A DNA stretch of 64,000 nt, from the NCBI GenBank assembly GCA_964551015.1, contig CAZKBP010000018.1:1-64000 (forward strand), written 5' to 3'. Below are positions 34,653 through 44,459 of this stretch, piece by piece (positions within the stretch are counted from its first letter, which is position 1; each line of letters starts with the position of its first letter). The position numbers were made by a program, and so were the translations under genes. A model generated the notes under the pieces. That model did not search any database. It saw nothing but the letters and a program-made list of their open reading frames with translations, and was not told the origin of the DNA. Source of the stretch: CAZKBP01 sp964551015. GTDB lineage: Bacteria; Bacteroidota; Bacteroidia; Cytophagales; Microscillaceae.

Positions 34653-35267
34653 TCAGGACTTGGCCTGATACAAGTCTAAAAATGTTTGATGCAATTTGAG
34701 AACTTGTGGAATCACCAATTGTTTGCCATCATTGTAGATTACATAATCGGCTTTGGCGATTTTCTCTTCTTCGGGCATTTGTTTCTGGATAATGGCTTTG
34801 ATTTCGGCCTCAGTACGTTGGGAATCTCTTTGAGCAACTCGTTGTACTCGCAGTTCGGTGGGTGCAAAGACGGTAATAACTTTATCCAAGCTCTGAAAAC
34901 GCCCCGACTCGAACATGAGAGCGGCTTCATTGAGCAAATAGGCTTGTTCTCTGTGCTCCTGTATCCACATGAAAAAATCTTGTCCTACGCGAGGATGTAC
35001 CAGACTGTTCAGTATTTTTACTTGATCGCCATCATTAAAAACCTTGGAAGCCAAGTAGGCTCGATTGAGTTCACCTGCTTCGGTGTAGCTTTCTTCCCCA
35101 AACTCGGCTTTGATCTGCGCTTTGAGTACGGGGTCTTCACTCATGACCCATTTCGCACGACTATCTGCCTCATAGACAGGCACGTGTAAGGTCCGAAAAA
35201 TTTTACAGATGGTACTCTTGCCGGAGCCAATTCCCCCGGTAATTCCAATCAAAAGTGGGTTATTCAT
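34653..35267 (-). CDS. coaE: Dephospho-CoA kinase
   Basis: Catalyses the last step of coenzyme A synthesis, phosphorylating dephospho-CoA. At 204 residues it is a typical CoaE: Walker A GITGGIGSGKST at 7-18, EADSRAKWVM, LVHPRVGQDFFMW, and LLNEAALMFESG as the substrate lid region. It overlaps the upstream ybbR-like gene by 8 nt, so the two are translationally coupled. It belongs to the conserved DUF1573 - yajC - ybbR - coaE series. Confidence 0.96.
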   Translation of the reverse strand: MNNPLLIGITGGIGSGKSTICKIFRTLHVPVYEADSRAKWVMSEDPVLKAQIKAEFGEESYTEAGELNRAYLASKVFNDGDQVKILNSLVHPRVGQDFFMWIQEHREQAYLLNEAALMFESGRFQSLDKVITVFAPTELRVQRVAQRDSQRTEAEIKAIIQKQMPEEEKIAKADYVIYNDGKQLVIPQVLKLHQTFLDLYQAKS

Positions 35268-36276
35268 TGGCTTCGTAATCTAATTTAACGCGTTTTCGCA
35301 TGTGAATATCTTCCGCTTTCACGTAACGAGGCTTATTTTTGAGTATCAGTGCTACCGTAGAGTCTGAGGCACGGAAGGTACGGTAATCGGCCACGATTCG
35401 GAAATCTGAGATACGAGTTCTCAGGATATCTTCTTTTTTGATGACAAACCGCACTTCAGTTTTGCGGTGGTTACGATTCAGATAAAAATTACTATCTCTG
35501 GGAAAATTGACGAGATTAATGACCACATTGGTTTTGCGCATGGAATATTCGGCTACATCAAAATTCACGCTGACCAATTGCTCATCCTTGGTAATCAATC
35601 GGGGTTTATCCACGGGGACACGAATGGGGATTCTAGCACGGTAATTTTCAGCGAGCTGATCTGTATTTAGTTTGATATAGATCGGGTCGGGGAGTTTTTC
35701 AATTATTTTCTGTGGCCCGGTGAGAGCAACCTTATTGGGACTCAGGTGGATAGGACTGGTAATGCGGTAATTTTTAGCGAGCGGTATTCGGCTGCTATCT
35801 ACGGCTATGCTTACGATTCGGTTCTGGCGATGATCCATCGCGATATGGATGGTATCAATCAGCACATTCTCTAACTCTAATTCGTCCAAGTCTTCGGAAT
35901 TAATGTAGGGTCTAAGTTGAGAAGCCGTGATATATGAAACATTAAGTGGATTGTCTAGTGGATACTCAATCGGATTTGGATTAAGGCCAAATTCCATGTA
36001 TTTTTTGAGAATATTCCAACCAGTACCTCGCACTCTGAGGAGTACCCGACTGGGCAGGGGGCGTAGGCTGATATATTTTTTAGTATTATACTGAAAAGAA
36101 ATGGGAAAGCTAACATCCCGACTTAAGTCTTGATAAAGCGCATTTAGAAACCAAAGTAAGGTAGCCCCTGCCAGGCAATACAGGAAAACCTGCATATCCC
36201 TTTTTTTAGTATGAAAAAGAATATCAAAAAATTCGGTAGTACTCTTACGGATTAGACTTTTTCGTTTTCTAAACAC
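35260..36276 (-). CDS. YbbR-like domain protein
   Basis: A 338-residue protein with one membrane helix near the N-terminus (MQVFLYCLAGATLLWFLNALY) and an extracytoplasmic part made of repeated beta-rich YbbR-like units (VSFPISFQY, IRVPVDKP, VVINLVNFP). In Firmicutes the YbbR protein CdaR regulates a diadenylate cyclase; no cyclase gene is adjacent here, so that role is not implied. It sits 8 nt after yajC and overlaps coaE. Confidence 0.85.
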   Translation of the reverse strand: MFRKRKSLIRKSTTEFFDILFHTKKRDMQVFLYCLAGATLLWFLNALYQDLSRDVSFPISFQYNTKKYISLRPLPSRVLLRVRGTGWNILKKYMEFGLNPNPIEYPLDNPLNVSYITASQLRPYINSEDLDELELENVLIDTIHIAMDHRQNRIVSIAVDSSRIPLAKNYRITSPIHLSPNKVALTGPQKIIEKLPDPIYIKLNTDQLAENYRARIPIRVPVDKPRLITKDEQLVSVNFDVAEYSMRKTNVVINLVNFPRDSNFYLNRNHRKTEVRFVIKKEDILRTRISDFRIVADYRTFRASDSTVALILKNKPRYVKAEDIHMRKRVKLDYEANE

Positions 36277-36284
36277 TGGATTGC

Positions 36285-36605
36285 TTAGGCATTATTGGAC
36301 TGAGTAAGACGACTGCTCGCGTCCATGGAGATAGAGCTTTTTTCAAATACTAGTTTAAGACTTTTATCTACCTGCAAGGTCACGGTTTTTTCATCCACTG
36401 CATGAACCTTGCCATGCAAGCCCCCAATGGTCACTACTTCATCTCCTTTGGAGATATTTTCTAGAAACTTTTGTTGATCTTTTTGTTTTTTCTGCTGAGG
36501 GCGAATCATAAAAAAGTACATGACCACGAAAATACCCAGCATCATCAGCAAGAAAGCAATATTACTTCCTCCCTGTCCTTGTAAAAGTATGGTGTATAGA
36601 TTCAT
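36285..36605 (-). CDS. yajC: Preprotein translocase subunit YajC
   Basis: The accessory subunit of the Sec translocon that forms a complex with SecDF. A 106-residue protein with one membrane helix (IAFLLMMLGIFVVMYFFMI) followed by the hallmark RPQQKKQKDQQKFLENISKGDEVVTIGGLHGKV. It lies between the DUF1573 and ybbR-like genes, the standard order in Bacteroidota. Confidence 0.96.
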   Translation of the reverse strand: MNLYTILLQGQGGSNIAFLLMMLGIFVVMYFFMIRPQQKKQKDQQKFLENISKGDEVVTIGGLHGKVHAVDEKTVTLQVDKSLKLVFEKSSISMDASSRLTQSNNA

Positions 36606-36622
36606 TACGAGCGTTATTTGGA

Positions 36623-36648
36623 GCTTAGCCTCTTGGAAGAGGCTAAGC
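36623..36648. terminator. Hairpin between the DUF1573 gene and yajC
   Basis: GCTTAGCCTCTT pairs with AAGAGGCTAAGC. It sits just upstream of yajC and downstream of the DUF1573 gene on the same strand. Without a T-run it may attenuate or process the transcript instead of ending it. Confidence 0.45.
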
Positions 36649-36684
36649 AGTCAGACAAAGTTTATCTGAAATAGTAGGTAAGTA

Positions 36685-37248
36685 CTATTTGCGTGGTCCC
36701 TGCATATTGCTGACCGCACTTGATTTGACGGTGCCTTTGATTTGAAGCTTGGTAATAGGAGGATTGGTATTAGCAGTGATGGTTACGGTTTTGTTAGCTA
36801 CGCCCACGCGATTTTTACTGTTAAATTCTACCTCTATTTCGGCCTTTTGTCCGGGAGGGATGGGTTTTTCTGGCCAGCTGGGCACGGTGCAACCACAGGA
36901 GGCCTTTGCGTCTTCGATGGTCAGAGGAGCATTACCTGTATTACGGAAGCTAAAAGCGTGCTTTACCAAGGTACCTTCTTCTACCTCGCCAAAGTCATAA
37001 ACGATTTCCTCAAAAGTCATTTCGGGAGTACCCTCTTGGGCTTCAGCCTCTTGAGGACTATCAGTGGTTTCGTCAGCTTGGCTTTCAGCGCTTTCGTTAG
37101 AAACGGGAGTAGCTTGATTATCCGCGTTATCTGCACGTAACATTTCGCCTTTTTCGGCTTGGCTTTCTTCGGAGGAGTCAGATCCACAAGCCATTAATCC
37201 CAAAGAAAGGATCAGGACAAGGAAGAGGTTGTAACAAATAGCTTTCAT
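36685..37248 (-). CDS. DUF1573 family lipoprotein
   Basis: From the ATG at 37248 a 187-residue lipoprotein: lipobox LMAC after ICYNLFLVLILSLG, an acidic Ser/Glu-rich linker (about 25-80), then the DUF1573 domain, an immunoglobulin-like fold, with YDFGEVEEGTLVKHAFSFRNTG, APLTIEDAKASCGCTVPSWP and PPGQKAEIEVEF. The CGC motif is typical. The ten extra residues of the longer frame (from 37278) do not suit a signal peptide. The role of the family is not known. It lies upstream of yajC. Confidence 0.88.
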   Translation of the reverse strand: MKAICYNLFLVLILSLGLMACGSDSSEESQAEKGEMLRADNADNQATPVSNESAESQADETTDSPQEAEAQEGTPEMTFEEIVYDFGEVEEGTLVKHAFSFRNTGNAPLTIEDAKASCGCTVPSWPEKPIPPGQKAEIEVEFNSKNRVGVANKTVTITANTNPPITKLQIKGTVKSSAVSNMQGPRK

Positions 37249-37381
37249 GATTTTTTTATTTTGTTGGTTTTTTTCCAAGCGACAAATTTACAAAAAACCC
37301 AGCAGAAATACTTCGGAGATTTTTAAAGATTCTATGCAAAAGTTTCAAGAGATTGTCAAAAACCTAGAAACACGCACTGGC

Positions 37382-38386
37382 TCAAAGATGTTTGATTATA
37401 TTTTGTGTAAACTCTTCAGTACTTGCTTTTCCTCCCAGATCTTGCGTGCAGAGTTCTTTCTGCTTGAGAGTAGTCATCAAGGCGGCTTCTATCTGATTGG
37501 CTACCTGACTTTGTTGTAAAAAATGCAACATCATAATAGAAGAACGCAAAACAGCCGTAGGATTGGCCAAGCCTTTGCCTGCAATGTTGGGAGCGGTGCC
37601 GTGTACCGCCTCAAAGACCGCGATTTCATCTCCAATATTTGCTCCTGAAACTACGCCCAAGCCTCCTACCAAGCCCGCACAGAGATCTGAGAGGATATCT
37701 CCAAAGAGATTCGAGGTCACGATTACATCAAATCTCTCGGGGTTGCGAACCAGTTGCATGGCCATATTGTCAATGATTTTATCCTCGAAGACAATCTCGG
37801 GATATTCGGCTGCGACTTGCGCACCTGCCTCTAACAAGATTCTACCCGCTTGTTTGAGGATATTAGCTTTGTGAACCAATGTAACTTTTTTACGACCTTC
37901 TCGGGCGGCAAATTCAAAGGCGGCTTTGATAATCCGGTGGGAGCCAGCGGCAGTAATTCGGCTGATGGCATCGGCAATTTTGAGCCTCTCGTCGTAATAA
38001 TCCAAGCCTGAGTACAAGCCTTCTGTATTTTCTCGAAAAATCACCAGGTCTACATCTGTGTAACGCGACTCGATGCCCTCGATGGTTTTACAAGGTCTTA
38101 TGTTTGCATATAGGTCAAAGCGCTGGCGAAGTTGCACATTTACACTCTTAAAACCTTCACCGATAGGAGTACTAGCTGGCCCTTTGAGACCTACTTTATG
38201 GCGTTGAATGGACTGCAAGAGGCTATCCGGAATGAGTTTTCCTTGTTGCTCCAAAGCAGTTTTCCCGATGTTTTCTTCTTCCCAGACGATGGGAGCTTCA
38301 GCGGCTGAAAATATGCTTTTGACAGCTTCTACTACCTCGGGTCCGATGCCATCACCGGGAATTAAAGTTACAGTTTTCATAGCCAT
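37382..38386 (-). CDS. NAD-type isocitrate dehydrogenase (isocitrate/isopropylmalate dehydrogenase family)
   Basis: Likely converts isocitrate to 2-oxoglutarate. The 334-residue protein has the NAD-IDH/IPMDH fold: LIPGDGIGPEVVEAV, TPIGEGFKSVNVQLRQRFDLYANIRP, RENTEGLYSGLDYY, NLFGDILSDLCAGLVGGLG, and EAVHGTAPNIAGKGLANP. SVNVQLR and ENTEGLYSG favour isocitrate over isopropylmalate. NAD preference is inferred from length and family. It begins next to the stop of the YtxH gene, so the two are cotranscribed. Confidence 0.9.
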   Translation of the reverse strand: MAMKTVTLIPGDGIGPEVVEAVKSIFSAAEAPIVWEEENIGKTALEQQGKLIPDSLLQSIQRHKVGLKGPASTPIGEGFKSVNVQLRQRFDLYANIRPCKTIEGIESRYTDVDLVIFRENTEGLYSGLDYYDERLKIADAISRITAAGSHRIIKAAFEFAAREGRKKVTLVHKANILKQAGRILLEAGAQVAAEYPEIVFEDKIIDNMAMQLVRNPERFDVIVTSNLFGDILSDLCAGLVGGLGVVSGANIGDEIAVFEAVHGTAPNIAGKGLANPTAVLRSSIMMLHFLQQSQVANQIEAALMTTLKQKELCTQDLGGKASTEEFTQNIIKHL

Positions 38387-38698
38387 TTAAGATTGGTCCG
38401 TACGAGTCGCTCTTTTGAGTTTCTCGAGTTGTTTACTGATTTTGGTAAATTCTTGATTAAGCTTTTCGGCTTCTCGGTTTACAAAATTCACGTGTTCATC
38501 CCCCATAGATTTTGCTTCGTTGATTAAGGTTTCTCTTTCTTCTATCAATTTTCTCAGTTTGTCTTGAAGCTTAGAAACGCGAAAGCTCAGGCGGTCACGC
38601 ATGTGTTTGCCATCGTAAGGAACAACGAAGACACTAATCGCGGAGCCGAGAGCCAATCCGCTAATGAGTCCTAAAAAGAAGCTTGTGGTTTTGTTCAT
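38387..38698 (-). CDS. YtxH-like protein
   Basis: A 103-residue protein: N-terminal membrane helix (FFLGLISGLALGSAISVFVV), the YtxH-type PYDGKHMRDRL motif, then a long charged coiled coil to the end. Such proteins are associated with envelope stress or membrane-anchored scaffolds, but no specific role is known. Its stop codon abuts the IDH start. Confidence 0.75.
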   Translation of the reverse strand: MNKTTSFFLGLISGLALGSAISVFVVPYDGKHMRDRLSFRVSKLQDKLRKLIEERETLINEAKSMGDEHVNFVNREAEKLNQEFTKISKQLEKLKRATRTDQS

Positions 38699-38891
38699 GG
38701 CCTTAGAGGTTTACAGGTTAATTCATATCATAAGTTTACTGCTCGCAATGCATCCTATTGCCAAGCAAAGGTTTAAGCCGGTTTTGAAATGTGAATTTAC
38801 AATATGTACACGGAAATTAGAAGCCTTCTTGGAAATTCCGTAAAAATGTATGGCTGTTTTGGCTCAGTACCAACAAAAAAACGGCATGCTG

Positions 38892-40604
38892 CTATTTATT
38901 ATCCATCAATCCTCTTCCACTCTTTTTGATGATTCGTTTGTCGATCAATTCCTGCGAGATGGCATCCAAGAGGCCGTTGATAAATTGTTTACTTTTCGAA
39001 GTACTATACATTTTAGATAACTCGATGTATTCGTTAATACTAACCTTTACAGGAATGCTATAAAAATGAATCATTTCGCAAATGGCCATTTTCAGAATCA
39101 CCTTATCGATGAGTGCCAAGCGATTCAAGTCCCAGTTTCTGGACTTCGCCGCGATGATTTCTTCGTATCTTTCGTCGTTTTGAATATTTTTTTTGTATAA
39201 ATCTTGGTAAAAAATCCGATCTTCTTCCCAATTTCGGCTCAGAGGGATTAGTGGGAAATCTTTGTCTTCGGCAGTCTCGATGGCTTTGATGGTATTCTGC
39301 ACCATACTTTGGACAATCTTGTGGTCTTCTGCCCATTGCAAGTCCATTTCTGCAAAAAGCTCATTGACGACCGAACGGCGGCGGTTCACATCGATTCTAA
39401 GTGTAACTTTATCTCCCTCGGCTTGGTCAATGCCCAAAGCTTGGAGCCATTGAAAGAGGCTTTCGTTCATGGCACGAAGATTTTGGCTTTGCCTTTCGGC
39501 CAAATTCAATTCTTCTTCTTCTAGAAAGACCGAGAAGGCATTCACGATTCCGCTGAGACTTTTACGAAAAAAATATTCTGCCAGCAATTGTTCGGGATTT
39601 CTACCGATCTCTTCTTGTATACTTACATCTTTCTCATCTTTGAGAATAGGTTTACCAGAGGCTTCCTGACGGGTCAATTCTTGGTAGAGCAACGCCAGCT
39701 TTTGCTTGACCAGTTTTTGTACTTTATCCAAATAGCCAGAAGCGTCTGAGGCTTCCAGATGATCTACAAAAACTTGGCAGAGATTGGGCAGTTGCTCTTG
39801 AAAGCTGGTATAGAGTGCGTGGATATCTTGGCTGGATAGCCATTGTTTGAGGATTTCTTTACGAATCAGCACTTCGGTGACCACGAAGTAATTCACGGTT
39901 TTTTTGCGGAAAATCATTTTCTTGAGAATGTACTGAATGATTTCCTTGTGTTCTTCGAAATCTACCGTTGTATTTTTGGCATACTCTTGATAAACTTGAT
40001 CTCTTTGTAGCGTTTTTCGGTAAAATTCGTTGAGCAAGTCCTTCCGCGTGCCCCAGTTGATTCCTCTCTTGGCTCTTTCGGCCTCGAGTATCCGATGATT
40101 CGCCAGCAACTGGCACAAGGGATTATTTTCTAGCTTGAAATAACTAGCAGGGAGCGGATTATCCATGTACTGATAGCGATTGCCTTGACTTTCCTTGTCG
40201 TGGCGGGTCAGGTCTGATAGTTCCACATAGAAGAGCAAAATCATCAGATAAATCTCATAGATTTTGTCGGCTTGTGTGAGTAAATTCTTGGCGTAAAAAT
40301 TTTTATCGCGGGTGAGTTGATTTTGATAGTGATGGATTGCATCTAGTGAGGCTTTGCGTATTTCCTCTTCTAGGTTTTGTTGGAGCACCTGTTTGGGGTC
40401 TTGGAAATGCGTTTCAAAAGTTTGTGTTGCTTCTTGTTGATAATAAGCAAGTTGCTTATAGTCCGCTTCACTTTTCTCGTCCCAGTCGGGGGTAAAGGTT
40501 TCTATGATTTTATCCTTGGCGATCAGGTAGTTCGCATTTTTGGATAGCTCTAGGGCATAGAGAGATTGCATAACCTTAGCACGGAGGTATCTTCGGTTGA
40601 GCAT
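38892..40604 (-). CDS. nusB: Transcription antitermination factor NusB, expanded form
   Basis: NusB binds boxA RNA with NusE/S10 and promotes read-through in rRNA operons. The N-terminus (MLNRRYLRAKVMQSLYALELSKNANY, with YLMILLFYVELSDLTRHDKE) and the C-terminus (RNWDLNRLALIDKVILKMAICEM, IPVKVSINEYIELSKMYSTSKSKQFINGLLDAIS) are typical of Bacteroidota NusB. At 570 residues it is much longer than the usual form of about 300. A Glu/Lys/Leu-rich helical stretch of roughly 200 residues (about 260-460) separates the two halves. The RNA-binding NusB core seems intact. It precedes the DUF1573 series. Confidence 0.85.
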   Translation of the reverse strand: MLNRRYLRAKVMQSLYALELSKNANYLIAKDKIIETFTPDWDEKSEADYKQLAYYQQEATQTFETHFQDPKQVLQQNLEEEIRKASLDAIHHYQNQLTRDKNFYAKNLLTQADKIYEIYLMILLFYVELSDLTRHDKESQGNRYQYMDNPLPASYFKLENNPLCQLLANHRILEAERAKRGINWGTRKDLLNEFYRKTLQRDQVYQEYAKNTTVDFEEHKEIIQYILKKMIFRKKTVNYFVVTEVLIRKEILKQWLSSQDIHALYTSFQEQLPNLCQVFVDHLEASDASGYLDKVQKLVKQKLALLYQELTRQEASGKPILKDEKDVSIQEEIGRNPEQLLAEYFFRKSLSGIVNAFSVFLEEEELNLAERQSQNLRAMNESLFQWLQALGIDQAEGDKVTLRIDVNRRRSVVNELFAEMDLQWAEDHKIVQSMVQNTIKAIETAEDKDFPLIPLSRNWEEDRIFYQDLYKKNIQNDERYEEIIAAKSRNWDLNRLALIDKVILKMAICEMIHFYSIPVKVSINEYIELSKMYSTSKSKQFINGLLDAISQELIDKRIIKKSGRGLMDNK

Positions 40605-40871
40605 GATAGCGGTTTTTATGATTTTCTTAAAAGAACGGCTTTTAATTTCAGTCCCAAGTGATCTTTTCCTTTAGTTGAATCGGATTCTTTTTGGTATTGG
40701 TTTCAAAATAAAAGAATTTCAACCGCTAAACCTGAGTTTTCCCTAGATTTTTGTGGAAGAAAGATAAAGGAGTGCTGGCGAGGCTTAGTTTGGAGCAGTC
40801 AGCAATCAGTATTTTAGGTTTAGATGCTTTTGTGTGCAAAGCCCCCCCAACTGAAAGCTGACTCCTGACCA

Positions 40872-41993
40872 CTAATACGGCATTTGTATTTGGCCGATTT
40901 TCTGTATACGTTCCTGTGCCATTTGCACGGCGGCTTGGTGCGTGTTAATCTGCTCGTTTTCAGCTTTTTGTAGTAGGGTCAAAGTGTATTCGTAAATTCT
41001 CTCCGTATGCTGAAAAACTTGTTCACGATGGTAATTCGCAATAATTTCATAATAAACATTGATAATTCCCCCGGCGTTGATCAAAAAATCAGGCGCGTAG
41101 ATAATGCCTTGTTGCTTACATTGTTGGGCGTGTATTTTCTCGTCTGCCAATTGATTGTTGGCGGCTCCGGCGATGATATCGCATTTGAGGCGAGGCAGGG
41201 TATGCTCGTTAATGGTCGCTCCCAGGGCGCAGGGTGAATAGATATCCACATCCAGATCATAGATGGCGTCTTTGTCTACAACTTCCACCTGATATTTGCG
41301 AGCTACTTCACGGGCGCGATCTTCGTAAAAGTCTGAAATGAATATTTGCGTATTTTCTTTGACTAAGTATTCCAAAAGATGTTGTCCTACGTGCCCGACT
41401 CCTTGGAGGGCGATTTTTTTCCCTTTGAGGCTGTCTTGGCCATAGGCTTGTTTGGCGGCGGCTTTCATGCCCATATACACGCCGTAGGCCGTAACTGGTG
41501 AGGGGTCTCCTCCTCCACCCAAATACTCTGGCTTACCCGCCACATATTTCGTTTGCATGGATACGTATTCCATATCACGTGTGTCGATGCCCACGTCTTC
41601 GGCGGTGATGTATTTACCATTCAGATTTTCGACGAATTTGCCAAAAGCTCGAAACAGTGCTTCACTTTTGTCTTGTCGGGCATCTCCAATGATCACCGCT
41701 TTGCCTCCTCCTAGATTCAGGCCAGAAATGGCATTCTTGAAGGTCATTCCGCGGGATAAGCGTAGCACATCTTGCAAGGCAGCACTTTCGTTTTCATATT
41801 TCCACATACGTGTTCCTCCGGCGGCAGGCCCGAGTACCGTGTTATGCACGGCGATGATGGCTTTGAGTCCTGTGGCTTTGTCGTAGCAATAAACGACTTG
41901 TTCGTGTTCATTTTCAAGAATTTGCTCGAACACATTGGGGTTGGATGATATATTGTGATTTGAGATCATGATGCTGAGGTTTGAATCAGACAA
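40872..41993 (-). CDS. Leucine/valine dehydrogenase (Glu/Leu/Phe/Val dehydrogenase family)
   Basis: Oxidatively deaminates branched-chain amino acids with NAD+. A 373-residue protein with N-terminal GPAAGGTRMW and NLGGGKAVIIGD (catalytic Lys in GGGK), then AEDVGIDTRDMEYV, the Rossmann motif LQGVGHVGQHLLEYL, and CALGATINEHTLPRLKCDIIAGAANNQL. Two starts are possible (41993 or the ATG at 41969). It precedes nusB and is divergent from the ABC exporter, a common arrangement in Bacteroidota. Confidence 0.93.
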   Translation of the reverse strand: MSDSNLSIMISNHNISSNPNVFEQILENEHEQVVYCYDKATGLKAIIAVHNTVLGPAAGGTRMWKYENESAALQDVLRLSRGMTFKNAISGLNLGGGKAVIIGDARQDKSEALFRAFGKFVENLNGKYITAEDVGIDTRDMEYVSMQTKYVAGKPEYLGGGGDPSPVTAYGVYMGMKAAAKQAYGQDSLKGKKIALQGVGHVGQHLLEYLVKENTQIFISDFYEDRAREVARKYQVEVVDKDAIYDLDVDIYSPCALGATINEHTLPRLKCDIIAGAANNQLADEKIHAQQCKQQGIIYAPDFLINAGGIINVYYEIIANYHREQVFQHTERIYEYTLTLLQKAENEQINTHQAAVQMAQERIQKIGQIQMPY

Positions 41994-42444
41994 AAGGGTA
42001 TCTATTGAATCCTTGGCAAAAAAATTTGTTCTTCAAAATTAGGTTACTTATTATTCAAACGAAACCAAAGGGCATAAAAGTTTAATTATATGAATTCATA
42101 ATTGCATTATAATAAGAAAACAAAAAATAAGTTTCCCCTCATAAAGACAAATTCTCTTCGTGCTTTTAGGTTAAATTCCAGCACAATTTCTAAAATAAAT
42201 AGAATTTACCAATTCTTTTTTGCTTAGTAGTTTTTTTTCTGAGTGATTACAAAATAATATTTTAGTGAATTTTCTTCCAAGGCATCTACTTTCTAAGCCA
42301 AGCCCAGCTCAGATGAGCGGCGGAAAGTAGGTTCCTTTTCCGAACTTTATCCTCGCTTTGTTTGTATTATACTTTGTATCTGTTTTTGGCAAACCTGCCC
42401 AGAGCAATAACATCATCACCACTCAGGTATAAAATTCTTCTTGC
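41994..42444. other. AT-rich divergent intergenic region
   Basis: The 451-bp gap separates leucine dehydrogenase and the ABC exporter. I see no ORF or RNA gene. The stretch from 42286 holds CTACTTTC and, about 40 nt later, GAAAGTAG, a possible long hairpin. Promoters for both flanking genes must lie here. Confidence 0.45.
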
Positions 42445-44235
42445 ATGAAATCTCTGGCTTATCTTAATAAGTATTTCCGTAAGTACCGCCTACTATTAAT
42501 TTTAGGAACGCTTTTCACCATCCTTTCTAATGTCTTCAGCATCGCTCCTGCTCCGATTGTCCGCTATTCTTTTGATCTGATCGAGGAGGCCATCGATATA
42601 TACTTTCTCTATGAAGGCTACGACATGCAAGATAACATTTACGCCATTTTTGCCAGTAATGTGCTTTTTTACGGTTTGTTGATTTTGCTCATGGCTGTAC
42701 TCAGGGGGATTTTCTTATTTTTTGTGAGGCAAACGCTGATTGTGATGTCTCGCCATATCGAGTATGACCTCAAAAATGAAATTTATCAGCACTATCAAGA
42801 GTTGCCGATGAGCTTTTATCGTCAGCATAATACGGGCGACTTGATGGCACGCATTTCCGAAGACGTGAGTCAGGTACGCATGTATCTGGGGCCAGCCATT
42901 ATGTATGGGCTCAATCTGATTACGCTCTGTATTATGGTGATTGCTTTTATGTTTATGATTGATATGAAGCTCGCTTTTTTCGCGCTGCTTCCTCTCCCCT
43001 TCCTTTCTATCAGCATTTACTTCGTAAGCAATGTAATCAATAAACAATCTACGGAGATACAGCGTAGTCTTTCGGGCTTATCTACTTATGTACAGGAGGC
43101 TTTTTCAGGAATTCGGGTGATTAAAGCTTTTGCTCGTGAGAAAGACTCGGCTCTTAGTTTTGACCACGAAAGCGAAGATTATAAGAATAAATCCATTCGT
43201 CTGGCACTGGTGCAGGCTTTGTTTTTTCCTCTCATCGTGGGGCTGATCGGGCTGAGTACCATCCTCATCGTTTATATCGGGGGAGTGGAAGTGATCCGAG
43301 GGAAAATTACCAACGGGGTGATTGCCGAGTTTATTATTTATGTGAATATGCTTACTTGGCCCGTTACTTCTATTGGCTGGGTTACCAGTATTGTCCAGCG
43401 GGCGGCGGCTTCTCAGGAACGCATTAACGAGTTTCTCAATACCCCCACGGATATTGTTTCTGAGAAAAACCTTGAAAAGACCATCGCCGGTAAGGTCGTC
43501 TTTGACCAAGTCAGCTTCGTGTATAAAGACACCAAGATTCGAGCTTTGGATCAAGTTTCTTTTGAAATCAATCCTGGCGAAACTTTGGCGATTCTGGGTA
43601 CGACTGGCTCGGGTAAGAGTACCGTGGCTAATCTGCTGGCACGTATGTACGACCGTACAGAAGGCCGTATCTTGATTGACGATACGGATATTAAAGATTA
43701 TAGCCTCAAGTCCTTGCGTAGTCAGATTGGCTATGTGCCACAGGATGTTTTTCTATTCTCAGATACGATTCGAGGCAATATTGCCTTTGGTACCGAAGGG
43801 CTACCCGAAGCGCAAGTGATTCAGGCCGCCAAAGATGCTGACCTCTACGAAAATGTCATGGGCTTCTCTTACCAATTTGATACGCGCATTGGCGAAAGAG
43901 GCATCTCGCTCTCAGGTGGACAAAAGCAAAGGCTTTCTATCGCTCGTGCCATCGTGCGGGAGCCTAAAATTTTGATCCTAGATGATAGCCTCTCGGCCGT
44001 GGATACCAAGACAGAAAATGCCATCCTGAATAACCTAAAGGGCATCATGGCCAATCGTACCTCAGTAATCATTTCTCACCGAGTGTCCTCGGCCAAGTTG
44101 GCACAAAAAATCATTGTACTAGACGATGGCGTGGTCGTAGAACAAGGAAATCACGAGAGCCTCCTCGATCAGAACGGAGTGTACAAAGAGCTTTATGAAA
44201 AGCAGCTACAAACCGAAGATACTGTAAATGAGTAA
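42445..44235 (+). CDS. ABC transporter, fused permease and ATPase (MsbA-like exporter)
   Basis: A 596-residue half-transporter of the exporter class. The membrane domain has about six helices in residues 1-320, with a coupling helix around MARISEDVSQVRMYLGPAIM. The nucleotide-binding domain has Walker A GTTGSGKST at 385-393, the Q-loop in IGYVPQDVFLF, the signature LSGGQKQR, Walker B ILILDDSLSAVD, and the H-loop in ISHRVSSAKL. Lipid or lipid-like export as a homodimer is likely; the substrate is unproven. Confidence 0.92.
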   Translation: MKSLAYLNKYFRKYRLLLILGTLFTILSNVFSIAPAPIVRYSFDLIEEAIDIYFLYEGYDMQDNIYAIFASNVLFYGLLILLMAVLRGIFLFFVRQTLIVMSRHIEYDLKNEIYQHYQELPMSFYRQHNTGDLMARISEDVSQVRMYLGPAIMYGLNLITLCIMVIAFMFMIDMKLAFFALLPLPFLSISIYFVSNVINKQSTEIQRSLSGLSTYVQEAFSGIRVIKAFAREKDSALSFDHESEDYKNKSIRLALVQALFFPLIVGLIGLSTILIVYIGGVEVIRGKITNGVIAEFIIYVNMLTWPVTSIGWVTSIVQRAAASQERINEFLNTPTDIVSEKNLEKTIAGKVVFDQVSFVYKDTKIRALDQVSFEINPGETLAILGTTGSGKSTVANLLARMYDRTEGRILIDDTDIKDYSLKSLRSQIGYVPQDVFLFSDTIRGNIAFGTEGLPEAQVIQAAKDADLYENVMGFSYQFDTRIGERGISLSGGQKQRLSIARAIVREPKILILDDSLSAVDTKTENAILNNLKGIMANRTSVIISHRVSSAKLAQKIIVLDDGVVVEQGNHESLLDQNGVYKELYEKQLQTEDTVNE

Positions 44236-44459
44236 TTTCAAAAACTCTTTAAGATGTAGCTTGTTCTGAAAATTGTTGATCTTTACTTAGAATTTCTTGG
44301 CGCAATTTCTTTTATTTACTCTAGCATTTAGAGGCTAAGTCTAATTGCTCCAATTAGTTCCCTAACTATCTGTAAGTTAGAAGCTAAGAAATACTCAAAA
44401 TCAAATCTCGAAGAAGAAATTGACAATCCACAACTCATAACTGACAACTCATTAAAATC

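Noticed and set aside
34686..35189. 167-residue ORF opposite coaE
   Set aside because: CoaE on the other strand is unmistakable, so this is a shadow.
43105..43554. 149-residue ORF opposite the ABC exporter
   Set aside because: Overlaps the conserved NBD-encoding region; no independent support.
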